From NCBI GenBank assembly GCA_903789505.1, contig CAIFEU010000135.1:1-6770 (forward strand): a stretch of 6,770 bases of DNA, read 5' to 3'. Source of the stretch: an uncultured Coriobacteriales bacterium. Lineage in GTDB: Bacteria; Actinomycetota; Coriobacteriia; Coriobacteriales; UMGS124. The notes under the pieces are model-generated. The model had not been told where the DNA came from and made no database searches. It saw nothing but the letters and a program-made list of their open reading frames with translations. Shown here one piece after another: positions 1-5,578 of this stretch (positions are counted from its first letter, which is position 1; each line of letters begins with the position of its first letter). The translations under genes and the position numbers were made by a program.

Positions 1-824
1 GCCGCCCGGTCTGCGAAGGTGCCGGGGCGGCCGACCGCGCGCACCGGCAGCGGCGTCGGCAGCGGGGCGGCGCGCAGCGCGCCGAGGAAGTCGACGATGT
101 AGGCGGCTGTCGCGTCCATCATCGCGTCGCCCCACTCCTTGGAGGCGCCCCTGACGTGGTCGGGGCCGATCCAGCCGTTGCTCGCGTACCTGACCGCGTC
201 GCGCGGCATGCCCACGTGGACGCCCTTGTACACGACGCTCGACCAGCCGTCGGTGGGCAAATCGTCGCTCACGTCGTTGACCAGCCCCATCTCGCCGAAC
301 TCGTCGAGGTCAACCAGGGAGGGGTCCACGGCCAGCATCGCGGAGGTCTCCTCGCCCGCGCCGTGGCCACCCGCCCAGGCGGGGTTGATCTCGCCGGCCA
401 TGAGCCACCAGTTCATCAGCGCGCAGCGGCACCCGCGCCGGTCGAGCTCCTCGCCCACCTGCGAGAGCGGCTTGATGTTGGGGCCGTGGCCGTTGAGGAA
501 CACGAACCTGCGCGCACCGTAGTCGTACAGCTGGTCGCACAGGCGCCTCACGATCTGATAGAGCAGGTCGTACCCTATCGAGAGGGTCCCCGGGTACCCC
601 AGCAGGTCGTCGGCTGCGCCGTAGGGGATCGTCGGGGCTATCAGGACGCGCTCGCCCTCGGCGCGCTCGATCTTGTCGAGCAGGAAGTTGGGCGCGAGCG
701 TGTCGGTGCCCAGCGGGTTCTGCCTGCCGTGCTCCTCGGTGGACCCGATCGCGATGATCACCATGTCGTTGCCCGCGGCGAAGTAACGCTGAACCGCCGG
801 CCATGTCGAACGTTCGAGAAACAC
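1..824 (-). CDS. Creatininase-family metal-dependent amidohydrolase (partial, C-terminus beyond left edge)
   Basis: The first 274 residues are visible. The fold-defining motifs are in order: GSTEEHG (27-33), GTD (39-41), PYG (67-69) followed by GYPGTLSI (76-83), NGHG (111-114) and GGHGAGEETS (152-161). In this family these supply a two-metal site; E30, H32, D41 and H113 match the ligand pattern, with the same E-to-D spacing (11) as Pseudomonas creatininase. W150 and H154 keep the W-x3-H spacing I recall for its substrate-side Trp/His pair. The family hydrolyses cyclic or linear amides (creatinine, formamidopyrimidines, mycofactocin peptide), so the substrate cannot be named here. The usual creatininase metal-ligand Glu two residues after the NGH histidine is P115, which argues against true creatininase. 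The protein looks cytoplasmic, with no signal peptide. I chose the GTG at 822-824 because GGGAGG lies 5 nt upstream; the next in-frame Met (residue 21) would cut into the first strand. It lies 205 bp after the preceding gene, so it probably has its own transcript. Confidence 0.88.
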   Translation of the reverse strand, partial: MFLERSTWPAVQRYFAAGNDMVIIAIGSTEEHGRQNPLGTDTLAPNFLLDKIERAEGERVLIAPTIPYGAADDLLGYPGTLSIGYDLLYQIVRRLCDQLYDYGARRFVFLNGHGPNIKPLSQVGEELDRRGCRCALMNWWLMAGEINPAWAGGHGAGEETSAMLAVDPSLVDLDEFGEMGLVNDVSDDLPTDGWSSVVYKGVHVGMPRDAVRYASNGWIGPDHVRGASKEWGDAMMDATAAYIVDFLGALRAAPLPTPLPVRAVGRPGTFADRA

Positions 825-829
825 CGTGA

Positions 830-835
830 CCTCCC
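830..835 (-). promoter_or_regulatory. Ribosome binding site deciding the GTG start of the creatininase-family gene
   Basis: On the minus strand GGGAGG (within AAGGGAGGT) sits 5 nt before the GTG at 822-824. It is the only good Shine-Dalgarno match near the start of this frame, and it fixes a GTG rather than ATG start. Confidence 0.8.
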
Positions 836-840
836 TTCGC

Positions 841-861
841 CGCGCGCCATGCGGGCGCGCG
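841..861 (-). repeat. GC-only inverted repeat just upstream of the ribosome site
   Basis: Arms 841-848 and 854-861 are perfectly complementary over 8 bp, all G/C, with a 5-nt loop (849-853). In the mRNA of the creatininase-family gene this hairpin would end 5 nt before the GGGAGG ribosome site. A leader structure limiting or shaping ribosome access is possible, but chance pairing in a GC-rich leader cannot be excluded. Confidence 0.45.
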
Positions 862-935
862 ACCGTCGCACACGGGCGCCCGCCACCGACGGACGCCCGC
901 CCCTTACGACAAGCCAATGCCAAACGCGCGAGGCC

Positions 936-968
936 CCCGGCCGCCGCCGACACGGGCGGCGGGCCGGG
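936..968 (-). terminator. Strong GC hairpin after the purC/membrane-protein unit, without a U-tract
   Basis: Arms 941-948 and 955-962 pair over 8 bp around a 6-nt loop (949-954). With one bulged base (963), 936-940 pairs with 964-968, giving about 13 bp of nearly pure G/C stem. It lies about 60 nt after the stop codon of the membrane-protein gene. A 12-bp perfect palindrome (1004-1015) is closer to that stop. No T-run follows on either strand, so this is not a canonical Rho-independent terminator. It may slow polymerase or protect the 3' end of the transcript. Confidence 0.35.
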
Positions 969-1029
969 ATGCCCCGCGCGTTCGATCGCCTTGCGGCACC
1001 GGGCGACGCGCGTCGTCGCGCGCCCCCTC

Positions 1030-1968
1030 CTACCGGTTCGTCCCGGAGCGCCGCGACGCGTTGAACTCGCGCGCAGCCCGGGCGGCGGCCTCCTTGCGCG
1101 CCGCCTCCGCCTGCGCCTCGGGCGTTACCGGGGAGGCGTCCGCCTTGCCGGCGGCGGCGTCATCGTCGTCGGCGGCGACCTCGGTCACCTTCGTCGACCC
1201 CGACGCCGCCTGCTCGGACGCCTTGCTCTTGCCGAACAGCGGCTTCTTGCCCGCCTTCTTGGCGTCCTCCTCGGCCTGGGCGCGCGCCAGCAGCTCCGCG
1301 TAGCCCTCGGAGCCCTTCGCGGCGGTCGCCATGACCTCGTCGTAGGCGGCCTTGCCGGCGGCCTCGGGGTCCTTGCCGTCCTTGCGCGCCTGCTTGCGGG
1401 CCTTCTTCGCCTCGTCCTTGGCGCGCCGCTCCACGTACGAGTCGGCGATGATGCGGTCGACCTGCTTGCGCGACATCGACTCGACCTGCGTGCGGTAGAG
1501 GTTGCGGCGCTTGCGGATGACCGTGACGTCGAGCACCAGCGCCGCGATGATCGTGCCGTACGCGAGCACCAGCACGACGATCGAGAGCACCGACGAGGTC
1601 GACAGCGAGAGCAGCATCCACGACAGCAGCGTGAACACGACGGCGCCGATCAGCATCGTCCACCACCACTTGCGGTAGGTGCGATAGCGCGCGTCCTTGT
1701 TGCACAGGATCGTGCTCGCGGTGTAGAGGGTGTCCTCCCTCTCGCGCTCCTTGGCCCGCTCGGCCTTCTTCTGCTCCTTGGTCCGGGTGTCGGGCTGGGT
1801 GGCCGAGGCCACCGCGCGCGAGCGTGCCGTGCCCCTCTTCTTGGGGTTCTCCACGCGCACCGAGGATGCGGCGTGCGACGCGGGCTTCATCGAGGAGGCG
1901 CCGCCGCGGGTGGCTCCCCCCTTGCGCTCGGTGGTGTAGCGCTCGTTCATCGGGTTGCGCTGGGTCAT
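1030..1968 (-). CDS. Two-helix membrane protein of unknown function, co-transcribed with purC
   Basis: I do not recognise this 312-residue protein. It has a basic, disordered-looking N-terminus (1-80, ending in a KEQKKAERAKEREREDT stretch) and a cluster KWWW at 100-103. Two hydrophobic helices follow (about 104-122 and 126-149), joined by a very short turn and ended by a positive cluster (IRKRRNLYR, 151-159). A long charged C-terminal tail rich in Ala, Lys, Glu and Arg has likely helical or coiled-coil stretches (165-245, 282-303) and an acidic run of four Asp at 267-270. By the positive-inside rule both tails should be cytoplasmic, with a helical hairpin in the membrane. The layout loosely resembles small actinobacterial DUF3043-type membrane proteins, but I see no diagnostic motif and make no assignment. 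The ATG at 1966-1968 is preferred: it is 3 bp past the purC stop, with AAGGA inside the purC end 10 nt upstream; the alternative Met7 has no ribosome site. Translational coupling to purC is likely. Confidence 0.82.
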   Translation of the reverse strand: MTQRNPMNERYTTERKGGATRGGASSMKPASHAASSVRVENPKKRGTARSRAVASATQPDTRTKEQKKAERAKEREREDTLYTASTILCNKDARYRTYRKWWWTMLIGAVVFTLLSWMLLSLSTSSVLSIVVLVLAYGTIIAALVLDVTVIRKRRNLYRTQVESMSRKQVDRIIADSYVERRAKDEAKKARKQARKDGKDPEAAGKAAYDEVMATAAKGSEGYAELLARAQAEEDAKKAGKKPLFGKSKASEQAASGSTKVTEVAADDDDAAAGKADASPVTPEAQAEAARKEAAARAAREFNASRRSGTNR

Positions 1969-1971
1969 GTC

Positions 1972-2856
1972 CTAGTCTTCCTTCGCGTAGGCGAACTTGG
2001 CGCCCGTGAGCAGCTCGTAGGCCTCCACGTACTTCTCGGTCGTCTTGGCGACGACGTCGGCGGGCAGGTGCGGCGGCTCGCCGGTGCGGTCCCAGTTGGC
2101 GTTGAGCCAGTTGCGCACGAACTGCTTGTCGTAGCTGGGCTGGACCTTGCCGGGCTCATAGCCCTGCGCGGGCCAGAACCGGCTCGAGTCGGGCGTGATG
2201 CACTCGTCGATCAGCGTAATCCTGCCGTCGATGTAGCCGAACTCGAACTTGGTGTCGGCAATGATGATGCCGCGGGTCGCCGCGTACTCGGCAGCCGCGC
2301 CGTAGATCTTGAGCGACAGGTCGCGCAGCTGGCTGGCGACCTCGGCGCCCTGGAGCTCGACGAGGCGATCGTAGGAGATGTTCTCGTCGTGCTCGCCGAT
2401 GGCTGCCTTGGTGGAAGGCGTGAAGATGGGCTCAGGCAGCTTGGACGCCTCGACGAGGCCCTCGGGCAGCCTGATGCCGCAGACGGTGCCGTCCTGGTCG
2501 TAGGTCTTCTTGCCGGAGCCGGTGAGGTAGCCGCGCACGATGCACTCGACGAGGATCGGCTTGGCCTTCTTCACGAGCATCATGCGGCCATCGAGGTAGT
2601 CGGCGTACTGAGCGTACTCCGCGGGGAGGTCGGCGGTGTCGCACGAGATCATGTGGTTGGGCACCAGGTCGGCGAACTTCTCGAACCAGAAGCGCGACAG
2701 CTGCGTCAGCACCTGGCCCTTGTGGGGAATCTCGTCGCGCAGGATGTAGTCGAACGCGCTGATGCGGTCGGTCGCGACCATCAGCAGACGGTCGCCCAGG
2801 TCGTAGATGTCTCGCACCTTGCCCTGCGAGTCGGGACGCATTGCCACCTGTGACAC
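1972..2856 (-). CDS. purC: Phosphoribosylaminoimidazole-succinocarboxamide synthase (SAICAR synthase)
   Basis: PurC joins CAIR and L-aspartate with ATP to give SAICAR, a late step of de novo purine synthesis in the cytoplasm. The 294-residue length is normal. Family motifs run throughout: GKVRDIYDLG (12-21) and the ATP-site region VATDRISAFD (27-36), ECIVRGYLTGSG (104-115), STKAAIGEHDENIS (148-161), ADTKFEFG (200-207), and LIDECITPDSSRFWP (215-229), followed by SYDKQFVRNWL. All are intact, so the enzyme should be active. The open frame reaches further upstream, but that extension is Arg/Ala/Gly-rich and unlike PurC. I chose the GTG at 2854-2856 because AGGAG lies 7 nt before it; the in-frame ATG five codons later is the alternative. 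The stop is 3 bp before the next gene, which implies an operon. No other pur gene is in the window. Confidence 0.96.
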   Translation of the reverse strand: MSQVAMRPDSQGKVRDIYDLGDRLLMVATDRISAFDYILRDEIPHKGQVLTQLSRFWFEKFADLVPNHMISCDTADLPAEYAQYADYLDGRMMLVKKAKPILVECIVRGYLTGSGKKTYDQDGTVCGIRLPEGLVEASKLPEPIFTPSTKAAIGEHDENISYDRLVELQGAEVASQLRDLSLKIYGAAAEYAATRGIIIADTKFEFGYIDGRITLIDECITPDSSRFWPAQGYEPGKVQPSYDKQFVRNWLNANWDRTGEPPHLPADVVAKTTEKYVEAYELLTGAKFAYAKED

Positions 2857-2863
2857 GCTGTGT

Positions 2864-2868
2864 CTCCT
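2864..2868 (-). promoter_or_regulatory. purC ribosome binding site, supporting a GTG start
   Basis: AGGAG (within GAGAGGAGA on the minus strand) is 7 nt before the GTG at 2854-2856. This places the start well inside the longer open frame and removes 48 codons of low-complexity extension. Confidence 0.8.
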
Positions 2869-2968
2869 CTCGATGGGGGCGCCGCCGCGGGCGTTCGCCC
2901 CTGCCGCCTTTCTCCCGCCTCCGGCGCGCCGCGCCCAGGTTCGGCGGCGCGCTCGGGACCTCACCCCC

Positions 2969-2974
2969 ATTCTA
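2969..2974 (-). promoter_or_regulatory. Candidate -10 element of the purC promoter
   Basis: TAGAAT on the minus strand fits the TAnnnT housekeeping -10 pattern and stands out in a GC-rich intergenic region. No good -35 hexamer lies 16-19 bp upstream. A start just downstream would give a leader of about 105 nt before purC. Support is the motif and position only. Confidence 0.4.
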
Positions 2975-3001
2975 GACACCGCGCCTGCGGGGCACGCCAC
3001 A

Positions 3002-3017
3002 GCGGGACCTCTCCCGC
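3002..3017 (-). repeat. Inverted repeat just upstream of the purC -10 candidate
   Basis: Perfect 6-bp arms (3002-3007 and 3012-3017) flank a 4-nt spacer. The repeat lies 27 bp upstream of the TAGAAT box, at or just behind where a -35 element would be, which suits an operator. A TGTTTTGC stretch borders it on the upstream side. No known regulator motif is recognised; the operator role is inference. Confidence 0.35.
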
Positions 3018-3149
3018 AAAACAGCGCCAGGTCACCTTGAATCCGGGTTCGACCGAACGCCGCCCGAAGCGGTCCGGTTATGCGCGGTCATGCCGCGGGG
3101 CCGGTCAGCGAGGCTACCGCGGCCCCCTCTGCGCCGAACGGCAGGGCGG

Positions 3150-3177
3150 CTGCGGGCGCAGGGGCACCCTCGTGCCC
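3150..3177 (-). terminator. Tandem short hairpins after the histidine kinase gene, no U-tract
   Basis: Beginning 11 nt after the kinase stop, arms 3162-3167 and 3172-3177 pair over 6 bp around a GAGG tetraloop (minus strand). A second stem (3150-3153 with 3158-3161) follows directly. No T-run follows, so intrinsic termination would be weak. It may be a Rho-linked or 3'-end-stabilising structure. Confidence 0.35.
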
Positions 3178-3187
3178 AAGCCCGTGC

Positions 3188-4705
3188 CTACTCGTCGTCG
3201 TCCGCGGCGTCGTCCTGCTGGCGGCGGGGCAGCACGATCGTGAACGTGGTGCCCTTGCCCAGCTCGCTCTCCACGTCGATGCGGCCGTGGTGGGCGTCGA
3301 CGATCTCCTTGGTGACCGCCATGCCCACGCCCAGGCCGCCCTTCGCGCGGTTGCGGCTGCCCTCGGCGCGCCAGAAGCGGTAGAAGATGCGGTCGATGTT
3401 CTCCGGCGCGATGCCGATGCCCGTGTCGGACACGCCGATGCGCACCTCGTCGTCATCGCCGTCCACCCACACGGTGACGCTGCCGGGGGCGGGCGTGTAG
3501 CGCGACGCGTTCTGGAGGATGTTGGTCAGCGCCTGGGTGATGTTGTCGCGGTCGAACTCGGCTTCGAACTCGTCCTGGCCCGTGCGGTTCTCGAACGTCA
3601 GCGCCAGGCCGGCGTCGGCCATCAGCGCCTGGCGCGACGTCACCATCCCGCGGACGAAGTCGACCGTGTCGATCGGGAAGAAGTCCATCTTGACGGAGTG
3701 GCTCTCCAGCCGCGACAGACGCAGCATCGAGTCGACCAGGCGCGACAGGCGCCTGACCTCCTCGTCGACCAGGGCGAGGTGGTCGCTGTCGCAGGGCATG
3801 ACGCCGTCCTGCATGGCCTCGACGGTCGCCATGATCGCCATCAGCGGCGTGCGCAGCTCGTGGGCGACGTCCGCGGTCAGGCGGCGCTCGAGCTCGCGGT
3901 CCTTCTCGAACTTCTCCGCCATCTCGTCGAAGGTCTCGCCCAGCTGGCCGATCTCGTCCTTGCCCCTCACGCCGGTGCGCGCCCCGAGGTCGCCCTCCTT
4001 GATGCGCTCGGCGGCGGTGGTGATGCGCTTGACCGGGCCCGTGAGCCAGCGCGACAGCAGCAGCGCCATGATCACGGCGAGCACCACGCCGATGCCGGCG
4101 GAGACCACCATGCCCTGGTTGGAGCTGTCGCGGAAGTTGATGTCGCGCGGCGTCAGCAGCACGTCGGAGCCCATCGCCCAGACGTTCACGGTGCCCACCT
4201 GGCGACCCTCGTCGGTGACGATGGGCGCCGAGATCATCGAGGAGGCGTCGGGCGCCAGCGAGATGCTGCTGTCGCCGATCCACGTGTTGTCGTAGATGAT
4301 CATGCCGCCGGAGTTGAGGACCTGGATGCCCAGGCCATCGAAGATCTCGTCGACCGCGAGCACGCTGCTCAGGCCCGACGAGGTCCAGTACCCGCGCAGC
4401 TCGTACTCGTGGGAGAGCGCCTTGGAGGCGGAGTCGGCGATGTTCTCCATGTTCTCGCGCGTGTACGTCGAGAACTGGCCGCTCCAGACGACCATCTGAA
4501 CGATCACGAACGCAAGCGCCGTGACCACCGTGACGGCGAGGAACGAGAGGCTGATCCTGACGCGAAACGTCAGGTGGCGGCGCTTCCGCTTGCCCTTGCG
4601 CCCGCCCTTGCCCCTCGTCCTCTGCCTGCCGGCGGCGCCCTCGGAGGCGCCGTCCCCCCGCGTCAGTCGTGCGTCCTCCTGGTCGGGCACGCCCGCCACC
4701 CCCAC
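3188..4705 (-). CDS. Two-component sensor histidine kinase, membrane-bound, with HAMP domain
   Basis: In order: a basic cytoplasmic N-terminus (1-47, with a GRKGKRKRR cluster); transmembrane helix 1 (about 51-73); an extracytoplasmic sensor region of about 125 residues (74-198) of PAS-like mixed strand pattern, recognised by shape only; helix 2 (about 199-218); HAMP (about 219-272); HisKA with the phospho-acceptor H282 in DVAHELRTPL; and the ATPase domain with N-box (NILQNASRYTP, 395-405), G1 (DTGIGI, 427-432), F-box (FYRFWR, 441-446) and G2 (GGLGVGM, 456-462). All catalytic motifs are intact, so it should autophosphorylate and pass phosphate to the regulator encoded 21 bp upstream. An acidic tail (DDAADDDE) ends the protein. 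The signal sensed is unknown. The start is uncertain: the GTG at 4703-4705 lacks a clear ribosome site. Other options are GTG codons 3 and 6, or a CTG at 4664-4666 that has AGGAGG 8 nt upstream; the latter gives 492 residues and loses no domain. Confidence 0.95.
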   Translation of the reverse strand: MGVAGVPDQEDARLTRGDGASEGAAGRQRTRGKGGRKGKRKRRHLTFRVRISLSFLAVTVVTALAFVIVQMVVWSGQFSTYTRENMENIADSASKALSHEYELRGYWTSSGLSSVLAVDEIFDGLGIQVLNSGGMIIYDNTWIGDSSISLAPDASSMISAPIVTDEGRQVGTVNVWAMGSDVLLTPRDINFRDSSNQGMVVSAGIGVVLAVIMALLLSRWLTGPVKRITTAAERIKEGDLGARTGVRGKDEIGQLGETFDEMAEKFEKDRELERRLTADVAHELRTPLMAIMATVEAMQDGVMPCDSDHLALVDEEVRRLSRLVDSMLRLSRLESHSVKMDFFPIDTVDFVRGMVTSRQALMADAGLALTFENRTGQDEFEAEFDRDNITQALTNILQNASRYTPAPGSVTVWVDGDDDEVRIGVSDTGIGIAPENIDRIFYRFWRAEGSRNRAKGGLGVGMAVTKEIVDAHHGRIDVESELGKGTTFTIVLPRRQQDDAADDDE

Positions 4706-4726
4706 TTTCGGGCAGGTACGTGCGCT

Positions 4727-5467
4727 CTACTCCTTGGCGTCGTCCTGCGTGTCGTCCGTTTCCTTGTCCTTCTTGGGCGCCTCGAAGCGGTAGCCCACGC
4801 CGTGCACGGTGTAGAGCCACTTGGGATGACGCGGGTCGTCCCCGAGCTTGGCGCGCAGGTTCTTGACGTGGGAGTCGATGGTGCGCTCGTAGCCCTCGAA
4901 GTCGTAGCCCAGGACCTTCTCGACCAGCTCCATGCGCGTGTAGACGCGGCCCGGGTAGCGGGCGAGGGTCGTGAGCAGCTTGAACTCGGAGGCGGTGAGG
5001 TCGACCTCGCGGCCCTCGACCTCGACCTTGTGGCCGGAGACGTCGATCTTGAGGTCGCCGAAGTCGAGCACCTCGAGCTGGGGCTCGGCGTCGAGGTGGG
5101 CGCGGCGCAGCAGGGCGCGCACGCGGGCGACGAGCTCGCGCGGCGAGAACGGCTTGATCAGGTAGTCGTCGGCGCCGAGCTCCAGGCCGATGATGCGGTC
5201 CTCGACCTCGCCCTTGGCGGTCAGCATGATGATCGGCACGTCGGAGGTGTCGCGGATGGCCCGGCACACGCGCTCGCCGGACAGCTTCGGCAGCATCAGA
5301 TCGAGGATGACCAGGTCGAATTGGCGCTTCTCGAACTCCTCGACGGCGCTCTGGCCGTCGCCAACGCCGACCACGGAGTACTTGTCGCGCTCGAGATACG
5401 CGGTGACGGCGTCACGAATCGCCTTCTCGTCCTCGACGAGCAGGATCCTGCGGGAATCTTGGGGCAT
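4727..5467 (-). CDS. OmpR/PhoB-family response regulator
   Basis: This 246-residue DNA-binding regulator has a receiver domain (about 6-121) with the acidic pocket E12/D13, phospho-acceptor D56 in VILDLMLPKLSG, switch residue T83 in MLTAKG and K105 in YLIKPFSP. A winged-helix output domain follows (about 133-233), with LTASEFKLL, the recognition-helix stretch YERTIDSHVKNLRAKL and the closing wing YTVHGVGYRF. The tail is acidic and lysine-rich (KKDKETDDTQDDAKE). The ATG at 5465-5467 is chosen because AGGAG lies 6 nt upstream and the receiver strand begins five residues in. The open frame runs further upstream without homology, and the in-frame GTG six codons earlier is less likely. It shares orientation and a 21-bp gap with the histidine kinase, so they form a cognate pair on one transcript. 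Target genes are not identifiable here, though the inverted repeat at 5559-5578 suggests possible self-control. Confidence 0.96.
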   Translation of the reverse strand: MPQDSRRILLVEDEKAIRDAVTAYLERDKYSVVGVGDGQSAVEEFEKRQFDLVILDLMLPKLSGERVCRAIRDTSDVPIIMLTAKGEVEDRIIGLELGADDYLIKPFSPRELVARVRALLRRAHLDAEPQLEVLDFGDLKIDVSGHKVEVEGREVDLTASEFKLLTTLARYPGRVYTRMELVEKVLGYDFEGYERTIDSHVKNLRAKLGDDPRHPKWLYTVHGVGYRFEAPKKDKETDDTQDDAKE

Positions 5468-5473
5468 GTTTAA

Positions 5474-5478
5474 CTCCT
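5474..5478 (-). promoter_or_regulatory. Response-regulator ribosome binding site
   Basis: AGGAG (within GCGAGGAGTT on the minus strand) is 6 nt upstream of the ATG at 5465-5467. It selects this ATG over the upstream in-frame GTG and the longer open frame. Confidence 0.85.
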
Positions 5479-5558
5479 CGCTCACAACTTGACCGACCCA
5501 TGGGATGGCCCCTATCGTGGTGCGAATCCCATGTGTACATAGTTCTACTACTGATTCT

Positions 5559-5578
5559 TCACATTCTACCCTATGTGA
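5559..5578 (-). promoter_or_regulatory. Putative operator overlapping a -10 box upstream of the two-component genes
   Basis: Perfect 6-bp half-sites TCACAT (5559-5564) and ATGTGA (5573-5578) are separated by 8 bp, about two turns of DNA in all. The minus-strand TAGAAT (5563-5568) lies inside the repeat and fits a -10 element. The repeat also spans the stop codon of the lipoprotein gene. A related near-palindrome ATGT-GT-ACAT lies at 5531-5540. No good -35 hexamer is seen. A start here would give a leader of about 90 nt before the regulator. A bound regulator would occlude the promoter, so autorepression or control by another factor is plausible but inferred. Confidence 0.45.

Larger units (their letters stand above)
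2857..3187. other. 331-bp intergenic region between the histidine kinase and purC
   Basis: No convincing small gene, tRNA or known riboswitch is visible. Read on the minus strand it holds, in order: two adjacent short hairpins just after the kinase stop (3150-3177), a CGCGG/CCGCG stem (3083-3097), a GTTCG-N2-CGAAC inverted repeat (3047-3058), a GCGGGA/TCCCGC inverted repeat (3002-3017), the TAGAAT -10 candidate (2969-2974) and the purC ribosome site (2864-2868). The size and order suggest an end of the two-component transcript followed by an independently controlled purC unit. Confidence 0.6.

Noticed and set aside
901..930. Possible promoter of the creatininase-family gene (TTGGCA/TTGGCT boxes at 912-923, minus strand)
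   Set aside because: No TAnnnT-type -10 lies at 16-19 bp from either box, so I could not support a promoter call although the gene probably has one in this intergenic stretch.
826..2853. Long plus-strand open frame (675 codons) antisense to purC and the membrane-protein gene
   Set aside because: Its translation is dominated by Arg, Ala, Gly, Leu, Val and His with no domain motif, and it mirrors two well-supported minus-strand genes. Long antisense frames are expected in GC-rich coding DNA.
2857..3000. N-terminal extension of PurC to an upstream start
   Set aside because: The extra 48 residues are Arg/Ala/Gly-rich and unlike PurC, while a good AGGAG site supports the GTG at 2854-2856.
3041..3060. 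tRNA T-loop-like GGTTCGA string between the kinase and purC
   Set aside because: The flanking bases do not form a T-arm stem and no acceptor, D or anticodon arms are present; it is part of a GTTCG/CGAAC inverted repeat.
3453..5267. Minus-strand 604-codon frame overlapping the regulator and kinase in another frame
   Set aside because: A shifted-frame shadow with Arg/Gly/Pro/Ala-rich sequence and no recognisable domain; the real frames carry the receiver, winged-helix and kinase motifs.
3080..5473. Long plus-strand open frame (797 codons) antisense to the kinase and regulator genes
   Set aside because: Same artefact: low-complexity His/Asp/Val/Ala/Arg-rich translation, no ribosome site of note, and fully explained by the opposite-strand two-component genes with complete catalytic motifs.
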